64,000 nt of DNA from an uncultured Lachnospiraceae bacterium (lineage in GTDB: Bacteria; Bacillota; Clostridia; Lachnospirales; Lachnospiraceae): NCBI GenBank assembly GCA_947172645.1, contig CAMWBY010000008.1, positions 62,001 to 126,000 on the forward strand. The letters run 5' to 3'. The translations under genes and the position numbers were made by a program. Each line of letters opens with the position of its first letter. The first letter of the stretch is position 1. The notes under the pieces were generated by a model that did not search any database, was not told the origin of the DNA, and saw only the letters and a program-made list of their open reading frames with translations. Positions 15,577 through 23,381 of this stretch are shown piece by piece.

Positions 15577-15875
15577 TATAATACCCTCCACACTAATGAT
15601 AATTTTATCTTAACGTCTTACTTCTTACAGTAGCGTTATAATCCTATTTCACACTTTCTATCAACTAACAATTGCCAGTATCCCATAATCCCTATCTGAT
15701 AAGATATAACAGCCTACACACTCTAACACCATTTAGAGAAACTCCATGTAAATCTACGTCCAAAAACGTCAAGCAAACTTCTCCCCTTTCCCCCAGCTCT
15801 TCCCCCAAAAATCCCTCAAATTGGCACTCAAAATACGGTAATTTACGATAATTTATGAACCTCTCCTTAGAACGC
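15577..15875. other. Non-coding stretch between HEPN-like gene and tsf terminator
   Basis: About 300 nt without a supported gene. An open frame at 15898-15692 starts inside the tsf terminator and has no ribosome site. The sequence around 15835-15858 contains repeated TAAATTA/TTTACGATAA-type words that might be a recombinase or plasmid-derived remnant; no clear promoter was identified. Confidence 0.4.
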
Positions 15876-15919
15876 AAAAAACCCCTGAAAATGCCCATTC
15901 TATGGGATTTTCAGGGGTT
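15876..15919 (-). terminator. tsf terminator
   Basis: Minus strand stem AACCCCTGAAAAT / ATTTTCAGGGGTT (13-bp perfect) followed by TTTTTT. It closes the rpsB-tsf operon. Confidence 0.85.
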
Positions 15920-15949
15920 CGTGAATCAATTTCATTCAGAAGTTTACTG

Positions 15950-16020
15950 ATTCATCTGCTTTGCAGGCTTCCCTCGAGGAAGTTGCTTGATACGTTTTCT
16001 TACATTCCCATCTGCTTCGC
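15950..16020 (-). repeat. tsf 3'-end direct repeat, copy R
   Basis: This stretch spans the last seven tsf codons and 50 nt beyond. It matches 9180-9250 at 65 of 71 positions. Internally, 15945-15990 is itself a degenerate copy of the tsf end (ATTCATCTGCTTTGCAGGCTTCC against CATCTGCTTCGCAACTTCC in part), suggesting more than one integration event. Confidence 0.8.
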
Positions 16021-16935
16021 AACTTCCTCGGCAAAGTTCTCTTCCTTCTTCTCAAGACCTTCGCCTGTCTCGAAGCGGACAAATCTCTTGATGGAAAGGT
16101 TCGCGTTATTCTCCTTCGCAACCTGCTCAATGTATTTTGCTACAGGCTGTTTTCCGTCTTCAGCCTTCACATATACCTGCTCAAGCAGACATACTTCCTT
16201 CAGCTCTTTGTTCAGACGTCCGTTAACTGCTCCCTCGATGACCTTCTCCGGTTTGCCTGCCATCTTCGGATCATTCTTAATCTGCTCTGCAATAATCTCC
16301 TTCTCATGAGCCTTGTATTCCTCGGATACTTCATCCGTAGATACATACTTCGGATAAAGCGCCGCCACCTGCATAGCGATATTTGTAAGCGCCTCTTTTA
16401 CCGCATCGTTCACTACATCCGTAGCTGCCTCGACAATGACGCCGATTCTGCCGCCGCCATGTACATAAGACACTGCACATCCATCATTAGCAACAACCTT
16501 CTCAAATCTTCTGATAGTCAGATTCTCGCCAATCACGGCTACCTTATCAACCAAAGCATCCTTCACCGTCTTGGAAGTATCTAAATGCCAGCTCTCTGCA
16601 AGGAATGCGTCCATGTCTGTCGCATCGGACTCCACAGCCTGTTTCGCTACCGCCTCCACATATGCCTGGAAATCAGCATTCTTAGCTACGAAGTCTGTCT
16701 CGGAATTTACCTCGACTACAGCTACTGTCTTGTCATCCTTCACAGACACGCGGCAAAGTCCTTCCGCAGCAATTCTGCCCGCTTTCTTCTCCGCTTTCGC
16801 CTGTCCGTTTTTCCTCAAATACTCAACTGCTGCATCCATGTCGCCATTCGTCTCGCCAAGGGCCTTCTTGCAGTCCATCATGCCTGCACCAGTCATTTCT
16901 CTTAACTCTTTTACCATTGCTGCTGTAATAGCCAT
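16000..16935 (-). CDS. tsf: Elongation factor Ts
   Basis: EF-Ts exchanges GDP for GTP on EF-Tu. The 311-aa product has the UBA-like N-terminal domain (VKELREMTGAGMMDCKKALG) and the TDFVAKN core motif. The C-terminus ends FAEEVAKQMGM. It lies 70 nt after rpsB. The 3' end has been copied at 9180-9250 and partly at 12038-12058, so it seems to serve as an integration site without loss of coding sequence. Confidence 0.98.
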   Translation of the reverse strand: MAITAAMVKELREMTGAGMMDCKKALGETNGDMDAAVEYLRKNGQAKAEKKAGRIAAEGLCRVSVKDDKTVAVVEVNSETDFVAKNADFQAYVEAVAKQAVESDATDMDAFLAESWHLDTSKTVKDALVDKVAVIGENLTIRRFEKVVANDGCAVSYVHGGGRIGVIVEAATDVVNDAVKEALTNIAMQVAALYPKYVSTDEVSEEYKAHEKEIIAEQIKNDPKMAGKPEKVIEGAVNGRLNKELKEVCLLEQVYVKAEDGKQPVAKYIEQVAKENNANLSIKRFVRFETGEGLEKKEENFAEEVAKQMGM

Positions 16936-17005
16936 CTATCTGTCCTCCTATATCTTCCACATTTTCAAATCCGTCGCCTTCTATGACGCCCGAAACACAT
17001 CCCGC

Positions 17006-17752
17006 CTATTCGTTGTCGCCGTCGGCTTCTTCAATCTTCTCCGCCTCAGCTTCCGCAACATATTCTTCTGCACCCTGGTTTGCCTCGATAACAGCGTCCG
17101 CCATCTTGGAAACAATCAGCTTAACCGCCCTGATTGCATCGTCATTACCAGGAATGATATAATCCAGTTCTTCAGGGTCACAGTTCGTATCGCCGATGCC
17201 AATCAAAGTGATACCCAGTGTATGCGCTTCCTGAACGCAGATTCTCTCCTTCTTAGGGTCCACTACGAAGATACAGTCCGGAATCCTTGTCATATTCTTA
17301 ATTCCGCCCAAGTTTCTCTCCAGTTTCTCCCACTCTTTCTTAATCTGGATAACTTCTTTCTTCGGAAGCACATCAAATGTGCCGTCCTCAGACATCACCT
17401 CAATCGCTTTGAGCCTGTCGATTCTGGACTGGATTGTCTTAAAGTTGGTCAGCATACCGCCAAGCCATCTCTCATTGACATAATACATACCGCAACGCTC
17501 CGCCTCTGTCCTGACAGCGTCCTGCGCCTGCTTTTTCGTACCTACGAAAAGGATTGTCCCTCCCTGGGATGCAACATCGAATACAGCCTTATAAGCCTCG
17601 TCAACTTTGCCTACCGATTTCTGCAAATCGATAATGTGAATGCCGTTTCTCTCCGTGAAGATATAAGGAGCCATCTTAGGGTTCCATCTTCTTGTCTGAT
17701 GTCCGAAATGAACACCCGCTTCTAATAACTGTTTCATTGAAATAACGCTCAT
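17006..17752 (-). CDS. rpsB: 30S ribosomal protein S2
   Basis: A 248-aa S2 protein; [20 protein letters not shown] and [12 protein letters not shown] are diagnostic. The C-terminus carries an acidic Glu/Ala tail. The start at 17752 is preferred to an upstream in-frame codon at 17845 because GGAGG precedes it and the S2 family starts here. The rpsB-tsf pair follows the fla/che cluster as in B. subtilis. Confidence 0.98.
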   Translation of the reverse strand: MSVISMKQLLEAGVHFGHQTRRWNPKMAPYIFTERNGIHIIDLQKSVGKVDEAYKAVFDVASQGGTILFVGTKKQAQDAVRTEAERCGMYYVNERWLGGMLTNFKTIQSRIDRLKAIEVMSEDGTFDVLPKKEVIQIKKEWEKLERNLGGIKNMTRIPDCIFVVDPKKERICVQEAHTLGITLIGIGDTNCDPEELDYIIPGNDDAIRAVKLIVSKMADAVIEANQGAEEYVAEAEAEKIEEADGDNE

Positions 17753-17896
17753 GATTCTACCTCCATTGGTTTTTCTTCCATATACCTTACATTTACTGCC
17801 ACTCTCCGGTCTTTTGTCCGGCAAGCACCCGCAGCCACTAGGCATATGTGATTACTTGTTACATGTATGCCTACGCACACTATTATAAAATAACAT
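17753..17896 (-). promoter_or_regulatory. rpsB leader with -10 box and two hairpins
   Basis: TATAAT stands at 17887-17882 on the minus strand with no good -35. The leader can form GGCAT..ATGT / ACATATGCC and CCGG-N-CCGG hairpins. This would fit autoregulation by S2 as known for rpsB in other bacteria, but the structure is only my reading. Confidence 0.4.
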
Positions 17897-17923
17897 AAAA
17901 AAACCTCTATTGCAAGAGGTTTT
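17897..17923 (-). terminator. Terminator ending the fla/che region
   Basis: Minus strand stem AAAACCTCT / AGAGGTTTT, followed by T7. It separates the flagellar cluster from rpsB. Confidence 0.8.
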
Positions 17924-17931
17924 CGTAATAT

Positions 17932-18699
17932 CTATTCCGCACCCGTCACAATCCTTGCTATCTGCTCGTCGCTGGCATCCGCAGGAATGGAAAAGGTACC
18001 TGTTCTCAGTTTCTTATCATAACCATTCTGGCATAAAAAAGTATCAAACGATTCCGCCGAAGTCACCACGCCGACATCAGCCAGCTTCCTCGCCACTGTA
18101 TAAGAACCGTCACCGCTGCTGACGGTAATGGTCTTGACTGCCGCCGAAGTAATGATTCCTTTCGCATCCTCCGGCTCCGCCGCAGCTTCCGCAGCCGTCA
18201 CGCCGCCCGTCCTGCCAGGAGATGTTTCGTTCCGGGCGCCGCCCGCTCCACTGTCCGCCTTGGCCGTCTCTGCCCCGTCCTCCGGATTATCCGCCGTATC
18301 TGCGATACCGGAATCTGCTTCCTCAGTATCAGAAATATCCTTGTCCTCTTCCTCAGAAGCCCGTGCCGTTTCATCCTCTTTCGCCGTCTCCCCGGGTTCT
18401 TCCGACTCAGTATCCTCCGTCTGCATCGATGCATCCTGATTTTCCGGTGCTTCTCCCTGGGATTTATCCTGGCTCTCCTGTCCGGCTTCATCATCACCGG
18501 CCGATTTCTCGTCTTCTTTCCCGGCATCCTCATGATTCAGGTCTGAGAGAACTGTATTCTCAACCATGCCAAGCTTCTTCGCTCTGGCTATAATCTCCGC
18601 ATCCGTCATGGATTTCTTCCCCGACAGGGCAAAACCCATAATAATCGCCGTCACAACAATCCCAATGCCCAGGCCGCGCAAATAATATTTCCGTTCCAT
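17932..18699 (-). CDS. Membrane-anchored protein with MltG N-terminal-like domain
   Basis: A 255-aa protein. Residues about 8-27 form one membrane segment, residues 45-180 are an acidic low-complexity region (Glu, Asp, Ala, Ser), and the last 70 residues (VSSGDGSYTVARKLADVGVV, FDTFLCQNGYDKKLRTGTFS, IPADASDEQIARIVTG) match the LysM-like N-terminal domain of the YceG/MltG murein transglycosylase family. The catalytic domain is absent. The start at 18699 is chosen over GTG at 18708 because of AGGTGG spacing. It is the last gene of the fla/che cluster, so a peptidoglycan-related role for flagella is possible but unproven. Confidence 0.75.
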   Translation of the reverse strand: MERKYYLRGLGIGIVVTAIIMGFALSGKKSMTDAEIIARAKKLGMVENTVLSDLNHEDAGKEDEKSAGDDEAGQESQDKSQGEAPENQDASMQTEDTESEEPGETAKEDETARASEEEDKDISDTEEADSGIADTADNPEDGAETAKADSGAGGARNETSPGRTGGVTAAEAAAEPEDAKGIITSAAVKTITVSSGDGSYTVARKLADVGVVTSAESFDTFLCQNGYDKKLRTGTFSIPADASDEQIARIVTGAE

Positions 18700-18729
18700 G
18701 TATGCCACCTTTGCCGATTATTCTTATTC

Positions 18730-19944
18730 CTACATACCCTCAAAAAGGTCGATTACCAACTTTACCTCGCCAAGCCCCAGTCCAAGTTCTTTGGCGATTG
18801 CCATATTAGACTTACCGGCTTTATGCAACGCCAGAATTCTCTCATTGCTGTTGCCGCCATTATCCCTGCCCTGTGCAAATTGTATATCCACGGAGGGGGT
18901 ATTTTCCTGTGCACGGTTTCGTGCAGCGCCTTTTCTTCCGCGCAGTCTCTTCTTAGGTTCCTCATCCGCTTCCTGCTTCGGCGCAAAAAATCCCATGCTT
19001 GCAAAGGCTGCGGTTGTGGAAACATCATCCTCCTGCGCCGCCACATAATCACCGTCAGGCTCGTGGATAATCTCCACCCTCTTAGGCGCAATGGGCTGGA
19101 AATCATTTTCCGGCTCCACCTGATTCTCCTGTTCTTCTTCCTCCACGGTAACTACAGGCTCCTTCTGCATTCCACGCCATATTTCTTTCACAATATCATC
19201 CGGATTATCTTCCGTGTCCCCTAGCTCCAAATCCGGCAGGGCAGACACATCCATCCATTCTCCATCCGCATTTTCCGGCTGTTTCTCAGATTCCGCAAAA
19301 CGAAGGGGCGCTTCCTGGACTTCCGCCTTGCGCAATTTGGTTTCCTGGAATGCCGCCAAATCGCTCTTTGTCTTCTCAACGGCATCCACAACAGAATGCA
19401 TGGCATCTTGCGCTGCCTTCTGCGCCTGCATGGCAGAATCCTCCGCGTCCTTAATCGTCTCCACCGCCTCGTCGGCTGCCTGCATCACATTGTCAATCTT
19501 ATCCGTCATTTCTTTTGCCGTGACTTCCGCATCTTTGACCGTCTGCTTAATCCCGTCCGCCGCCATGGTCGCCTCATTGATGGTAGACATCAGATTGTCA
19601 TGCTTATCATTCAGCATATCATACAGAAATACGACTTCTTTATGGTTCTTGTTAATCTCTTCCAACACTGTATCCGAATATTCATTGACCGCCATAATCT
19701 TCTCATTTGCCACCCGCTCCATGGCGCGTTCGGCTTTCTCCATAGAATAATTGATGGTCTCGTCTACAATATCCGCGATTCTATCCTTAACATGGTCAAC
19801 TTCCCCAGCGACTAGCCGTCTCACCTCGTCCTCGCTAATCAACTGTACCTCTTCATCCAAATCTTTCTTTCTTGCGGGCATCAGATATCCCAACAGGAAT
19901 ATCGCCACTCCGATTACAATCAGAATAATTTCTGTTGCGCTCAT
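18730..19944 (-). CDS. SwrB-position membrane coiled-coil protein with C-terminal HTH-like segment (DUF6115 type)
   Basis: A 404-aa protein. One N-terminal membrane helix (residues 5-22) is followed by a long coiled coil (about 30-210), a Glu/Pro-rich linker and a C-terminal segment NERILALHKAGKSNMAIAKE, then LGLGLGEVKLVIDLFEGM, that resembles a helix-turn-helix. It occupies the place of swrB (ylxL) after sigD and before rpsB in B. subtilis; SwrB promotes flagellar export apparatus assembly. The analogy rests on position and architecture and is not a demonstrated homology. Confidence 0.7.
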   Translation of the reverse strand: MSATEIILIVIGVAIFLLGYLMPARKKDLDEEVQLISEDEVRRLVAGEVDHVKDRIADIVDETINYSMEKAERAMERVANEKIMAVNEYSDTVLEEINKNHKEVVFLYDMLNDKHDNLMSTINEATMAADGIKQTVKDAEVTAKEMTDKIDNVMQAADEAVETIKDAEDSAMQAQKAAQDAMHSVVDAVEKTKSDLAAFQETKLRKAEVQEAPLRFAESEKQPENADGEWMDVSALPDLELGDTEDNPDDIVKEIWRGMQKEPVVTVEEEEQENQVEPENDFQPIAPKRVEIIHEPDGDYVAAQEDDVSTTAAFASMGFFAPKQEADEEPKKRLRGRKGAARNRAQENTPSVDIQFAQGRDNGGNSNERILALHKAGKSNMAIAKELGLGLGEVKLVIDLFEGM

Positions 19945-19977
19945 CCTTCATCTGTTCCCTTCTATGGCTTATGACAT

Positions 19978-20298
19978 CTACACAGAGAAATCAATATGTT
20001 CGGCTTTCTTCATAAGCACCTTCCCATCGGGATTCTGGCCCGGCTTCTTCTTTCTTGCTTTCCCGCCGTCGCCATGGTACTCATTACTCCCCTTATCTTT
20101 CGCATCAAATTTGCGTTCATGGTATTCAGGCTGATCGCCCTTATTGACTCTTTTCACCTGTTTCTCGACTTGTTTTGTCATCTGCTGTCCGAAATTAGCC
20201 TGCTCGACCATTCCCTTAGCATCTTCATTATGCTTAATCGAGGTGAAATCCTGCGCCCTCGTAATCTGTCCTTGCAATTCAACAAAACCTATTGCCAT
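19978..20298 (-). CDS. Conserved hypothetical protein of flagellar cluster, 106 aa
   Basis: A small, basic, Lys/Gly-rich protein starting MAIGFVELQGQITRAQDFTS. There is no membrane segment. The tail (KARKKKPGQNPDGK) is disordered-looking. The start at 20298 directly follows GGTAGG; the upstream in-frame codon adds only a basic stretch. It sits between fliA and the SwrB-position gene. The function is unknown. Confidence 0.7.
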   Translation of the reverse strand: MAIGFVELQGQITRAQDFTSIKHNEDAKGMVEQANFGQQMTKQVEKQVKRVNKGDQPEYHERKFDAKDKGSNEYHGDGGKARKKKPGQNPDGKVLMKKAEHIDFSV

Positions 20299-20337
20299 CC
20301 TACCCCGCCTCCCACGATTCCACAATATGGCCGGCTG

Positions 20338-21120
20338 CTATTTCCTGCCATTTTCCGTCAAAATACCGATATAATTCCCCAACCGCACTTTCATCTTCTG
20401 GAGCGCCCTCGTATGCAGCTGCGAAATCCTTGATTCCGATACTTCCAAAATGCTGCTAATTTCTTTTAAAGTAAGTTCTTCATAATAATACAGAACAATA
20501 ACCTTGCGTTCCTTCTCTGTCAAAAGCTCCAAAGCTTCCGCTAATATTTTCTTTAACTCGTCTCTCTCCAGGACCTCTTCCGGTGTGTCAAACTGCGTGC
20601 TCTTCGTATGGCTAGACTCGTTGGACACCTCGCTGCCCTGCTCTAAAAATTCATTCAGGGAAACTACATTGGTAATCTTCATCTGCGACTGCCAATCCAG
20701 GTATTCATCCGCCGTAATGCCAAGCCTCTGCGCAATTTCTTCGTCCGTAGCCGTCCTGCCGCAAGAAACCTCAATCTCCCTGATTACCGCATCGATTTTC
20801 TTCTGCTTCTGCCTAATCGTGCGCGGAATCCAGTCCATCTTGCGGATTTGGTCTAAAATTGCACCCCTGATACGCAAGCTGGCATAGGTCTCAAATTTTA
20901 CATCTTTGAGAAAGTCAAATTTATCAATTGCGTCAATAAGCCCAAAAATGCCATAGCTGACCAGGTCTTCATACTCCACGTTATACCCCAGGTACATGCT
21001 TAGCCGTCCTGCCACGATTTTTACAAGCGGCGCATACTCCAATATAATTTTTTCCCTGACTTCAGGAGACTTTGACTTCGCATAGTCCGCCCAAAGTTTC
21101 TTTTTACCTGCATCATCCAT
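20338..21120 (-). CDS. fliA: Flagellar sigma factor, sigma-28 / SigD
   Basis: A 260-aa sigma factor with region 2 (YEDLVSYGIFGLIDAIDKFD, VKFETYASLRIRGAILDQIR), region 3 and region 4 (TLKEISSILEVSESRISQLH). The RIRGAILDQIRKMDWIPR block is specific for the FliA/SigD/WhiG type. It directs late flagellar and chemotaxis transcription. I found no convincing sigma-28 promoter inside the window and no FlgM gene, so its targets and anti-sigma factor lie elsewhere. Confidence 0.96.
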   Translation of the reverse strand: MDDAGKKKLWADYAKSKSPEVREKIILEYAPLVKIVAGRLSMYLGYNVEYEDLVSYGIFGLIDAIDKFDFLKDVKFETYASLRIRGAILDQIRKMDWIPRTIRQKQKKIDAVIREIEVSCGRTATDEEIAQRLGITADEYLDWQSQMKITNVVSLNEFLEQGSEVSNESSHTKSTQFDTPEEVLERDELKKILAEALELLTEKERKVIVLYYYEELTLKEISSILEVSESRISQLHTRALQKMKVRLGNYIGILTENGRK

Positions 21121-21168
21121 ATGCGTCCCAACTCACCCTTGCTTTTTACTGTAACCGTACTGAAATAC

Positions 21169-21561
21169 TTAACGCCTGTCTTCTTCCGCGAGTTCCTTCT
21201 CGATAACTTCGCCTTTCTCCTTATTGGCTTCCTCTATCTGTTCTTCAAACTTATCTAACATATATTTAATCACGCTTCCCGCCACATAGAAAACAATCAG
21301 GACACACAATAAGATAATCAGCATAGTCTGCGTTTCATAATGCAGCATACGCATGGTGATACTGGTGACGGCCCCCGCAGACAACATGACAAGCGGCGGT
21401 ATCAGCCTGCGTTTCTTCGCCCGAAACGCACGCTCTTTCGCCTCGCGCTCTTCTCTGGCCGCACGCTCTTTGGGAGTCTCCACATCCGGCTGGCTGTCTG
21501 TGTCGGTTATCTCTGCTTCACTAATATTCTCTTCGCTGCTGTTTACTGCTTCATTATCCAA
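21169..21561 (-). CDS. Small membrane protein of flagellar cluster, 130 aa
   Basis: An acidic N-terminal tail (about 1-45) and a basic stretch precede two membrane segments (LIPPLVMLSAGAVTSITMR; MLIILLCVLIVFYVAGSVI), and the C-terminus is a charged helix (FEEQIEEANKEKGEVIEKE). It lies between cheD and fliA. I cannot name the family. The 158 nt before it (21562-21719) contain no other gene. Confidence 0.7.
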   Translation of the reverse strand: MDNEAVNSSEENISEAEITDTDSQPDVETPKERAAREEREAKERAFRAKKRRLIPPLVMLSAGAVTSITMRMLHYETQTMLIILLCVLIVFYVAGSVIKYMLDKFEEQIEEANKEKGEVIEKELAEEDRR

Positions 21562-21719
21562 TTTACAATCCTTTCACCACATCCGTCAGCCTGCTAGTAC
21601 AACAAATATGAATCATCCTGCGCCAATATAACAGAATAAATGATTTATTGTACTAATGTACTGTATTAATTATATTCAGGCATCCTTATCCGTCCGCCAG
21701 ATATCATCAATACAGTGCA

Positions 21720-22205
21720 CTAGATTACACTTTCAGGCTTGCCGACCGCACGGATGACAAAATCTCCTGTCTCCGGATAGAAAATAACGGTTCTTCCATA
21801 ATTCTTACCTGTATCCTGCGCTACGACAGGTATCTTAAGTTCTGCCAGCTTCTTCTTACTCGCCGCAACGTTACGCTCACCCACACGGACCATTTCATTT
21901 GTACTCTGAAATGCGAACATCTGGGCGCCTCCTGCAATCTTGGCAACCAACCTGCTCCTGTTAGCCCCTCTAGCCACTACTTGCTTCACCAATTCCTCTA
22001 TTCCCGTGTCCGCAAACTTAGGGATATTCGTATTATTACGAATGGTAGTACTATCCGGGAGCATAACATGCGCCAAACCGCCAATCTTAGTCACCGGATC
22101 ACGGATAGCTATTCCAACACATGAGCCGAGTCCCAATGTGGTAATGCTATCGGGACTGACGCATACGTTCAAATCGGCCATACCGACTTTTATCACTTTG
22201 CCCAT
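21720..22205 (-). CDS. cheD: Chemoreceptor glutamine deamidase CheD
   Basis: CheD deamidates receptor glutamines and stimulates CheC. The 161-aa product keeps the catalytic Cys29 (LGLGSCVGIAI), His46 (GGLAHVMLP) and Thr23. The start at 22205 (MGKVIKVGMADLNV) matches the family; the longer in-frame extension is rejected. cheC lies directly upstream, the normal functional pair. Confidence 0.95.
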   Translation of the reverse strand: MGKVIKVGMADLNVCVSPDSITTLGLGSCVGIAIRDPVTKIGGLAHVMLPDSTTIRNNTNIPKFADTGIEELVKQVVARGANRSRLVAKIAGGAQMFAFQSTNEMVRVGERNVAASKKKLAELKIPVVAQDTGKNYGRTVIFYPETGDFVIRAVGKPESVI

Positions 22206-22282
22206 AATATGACATCTCCTGTTTACACTTATCAATCTATACTATGCATACCGCAAGCATGCCTGCGGTAATGCACAGTGCC

Positions 22283-22897
22283 CTAACCAATCCCCAATGC
22301 CGACAATATCCTGCCATAAGAATCCAAATTCGGAACTAAAATAAAATACCCGTCCAAGACCATATCGTCAAAGAACTGTGTCTGAATTAACAGCATCTTA
22401 TCGCCCAACTTACCAAACTGGATGGCAGGAACACTCAAAATTGCTCCCGCCATGTCCACCGTAAGATCCGGAACAGAAGGATAAATCACTAAGTTTGTCA
22501 GACTGGACAGGGAATTCAGGTAAGCTCCCGTAATAATATTACCCACTTCCTTAAGCGCTGAAAATTCCATCTCAGAGAACTCTTCTCCCTCAATCTGCAT
22601 ACCCATCAATTTATTTACGAGATGTCTGGCTGCCTGCTTCTCCAACAAAAACATGATACTGCCGGTAACATCACCCTCTATAGCAAGGTAGATGCCCGCC
22701 ATAATGATTTCTTCACCGCCTATCATCTCACCCATCTCTTTAAACTCTAACAATCTGACCTGTGGAACTGACATATCCACCTTGCACTGCATCATCTGCG
22801 CCAGTGCAGTTGTCGCATTGCCAGCCCCGATATTTCCCAGTTCTTTTAAGACATCGAAATATTGGTCAGACATTTTTTCTAAGGTAATCTCACCCAC
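22283..22897 (-). CDS. cheC: CheY-P phosphatase CheC
   Basis: A 204-aa CheC with both phosphatase motifs intact, LKELGNIGAGNATTALA and LKEVGNIITGAYLNSLS (ExxN in each). It dephosphorylates CheY-P and binds CheD in the adaptation loop of Firmicutes. It starts 11 nt after cheW. Confidence 0.95.
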   Translation of the reverse strand: MGEITLEKMSDQYFDVLKELGNIGAGNATTALAQMMQCKVDMSVPQVRLLEFKEMGEMIGGEEIIMAGIYLAIEGDVTGSIMFLLEKQAARHLVNKLMGMQIEGEEFSEMEFSALKEVGNIITGAYLNSLSSLTNLVIYPSVPDLTVDMAGAILSVPAIQFGKLGDKMLLIQTQFFDDMVLDGYFILVPNLDSYGRILSALGIG

Positions 22898-22908
22898 AAT
22901 GAAACCTC

Positions 22909-23361
22909 CTACATATTCTCAAGTACGACGGAATTCAGGTCCAGCAGGGAAATCAGGCCACCATCACATTTGCCGATTCCGCACAAGAAACTGTCTTTCT
23001 CATCCTTGGAATCATATGCGATTTTTTCGATCTGGTCGTTTTCCAGAGTAACGACTTCTTTTACCTCGTCCACAATCACGCCGATTGTGCCATGCTGTTC
23101 TAGCTTCAGGATGATAATCCTCGTGGACTTCGTCTCCACATCCGGCTCCAACCCCATCTTGATACGGATGCTCATGACCGGAATAACCTCGCCGCGCAGA
23201 TTGATTACGCCTTTCAGATAAGCATCAACCTTCGGCACTCTGGTGATATGCTGCATCCTGACAATATTATCTATATATTTGATATCGATTCCGTACTGTT
23301 CATCACCAAGTTTTATCACAATGAACTGTGTGGTTTCTCCAACTACTTTTAATTCCTCCAT
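22909..23361 (-). CDS. cheW: Chemotaxis coupling protein CheW
   Basis: A 150-aa single-domain CheW (FIVIKLGDEQYGIDIKYIDN; LKGVINLRGEVIPVMSIRIK). It bridges receptors and CheA. It lies 20 nt after cheA. Confidence 0.95.
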   Translation of the reverse strand: MEELKVVGETTQFIVIKLGDEQYGIDIKYIDNIVRMQHITRVPKVDAYLKGVINLRGEVIPVMSIRIKMGLEPDVETKSTRIIILKLEQHGTIGVIVDEVKEVVTLENDQIEKIAYDSKDEKDSFLCGIGKCDGGLISLLDLNSVVLENM

Positions 23362-23381
23362 GTCACCGCTCCTCCCTCTGC

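Noticed and set aside
15692..15898. 68-aa minus-strand frame after tsf
   Set aside because: Its start is inside the tsf terminator hairpin and no ribosome site precedes it.
20338..20340. Sigma-28 promoters (TAAA-N15-GCCGATAA) inside the cluster
   Set aside because: Only partial matches were seen, for example near 18710 and 5825; none had both boxes at the right spacing.
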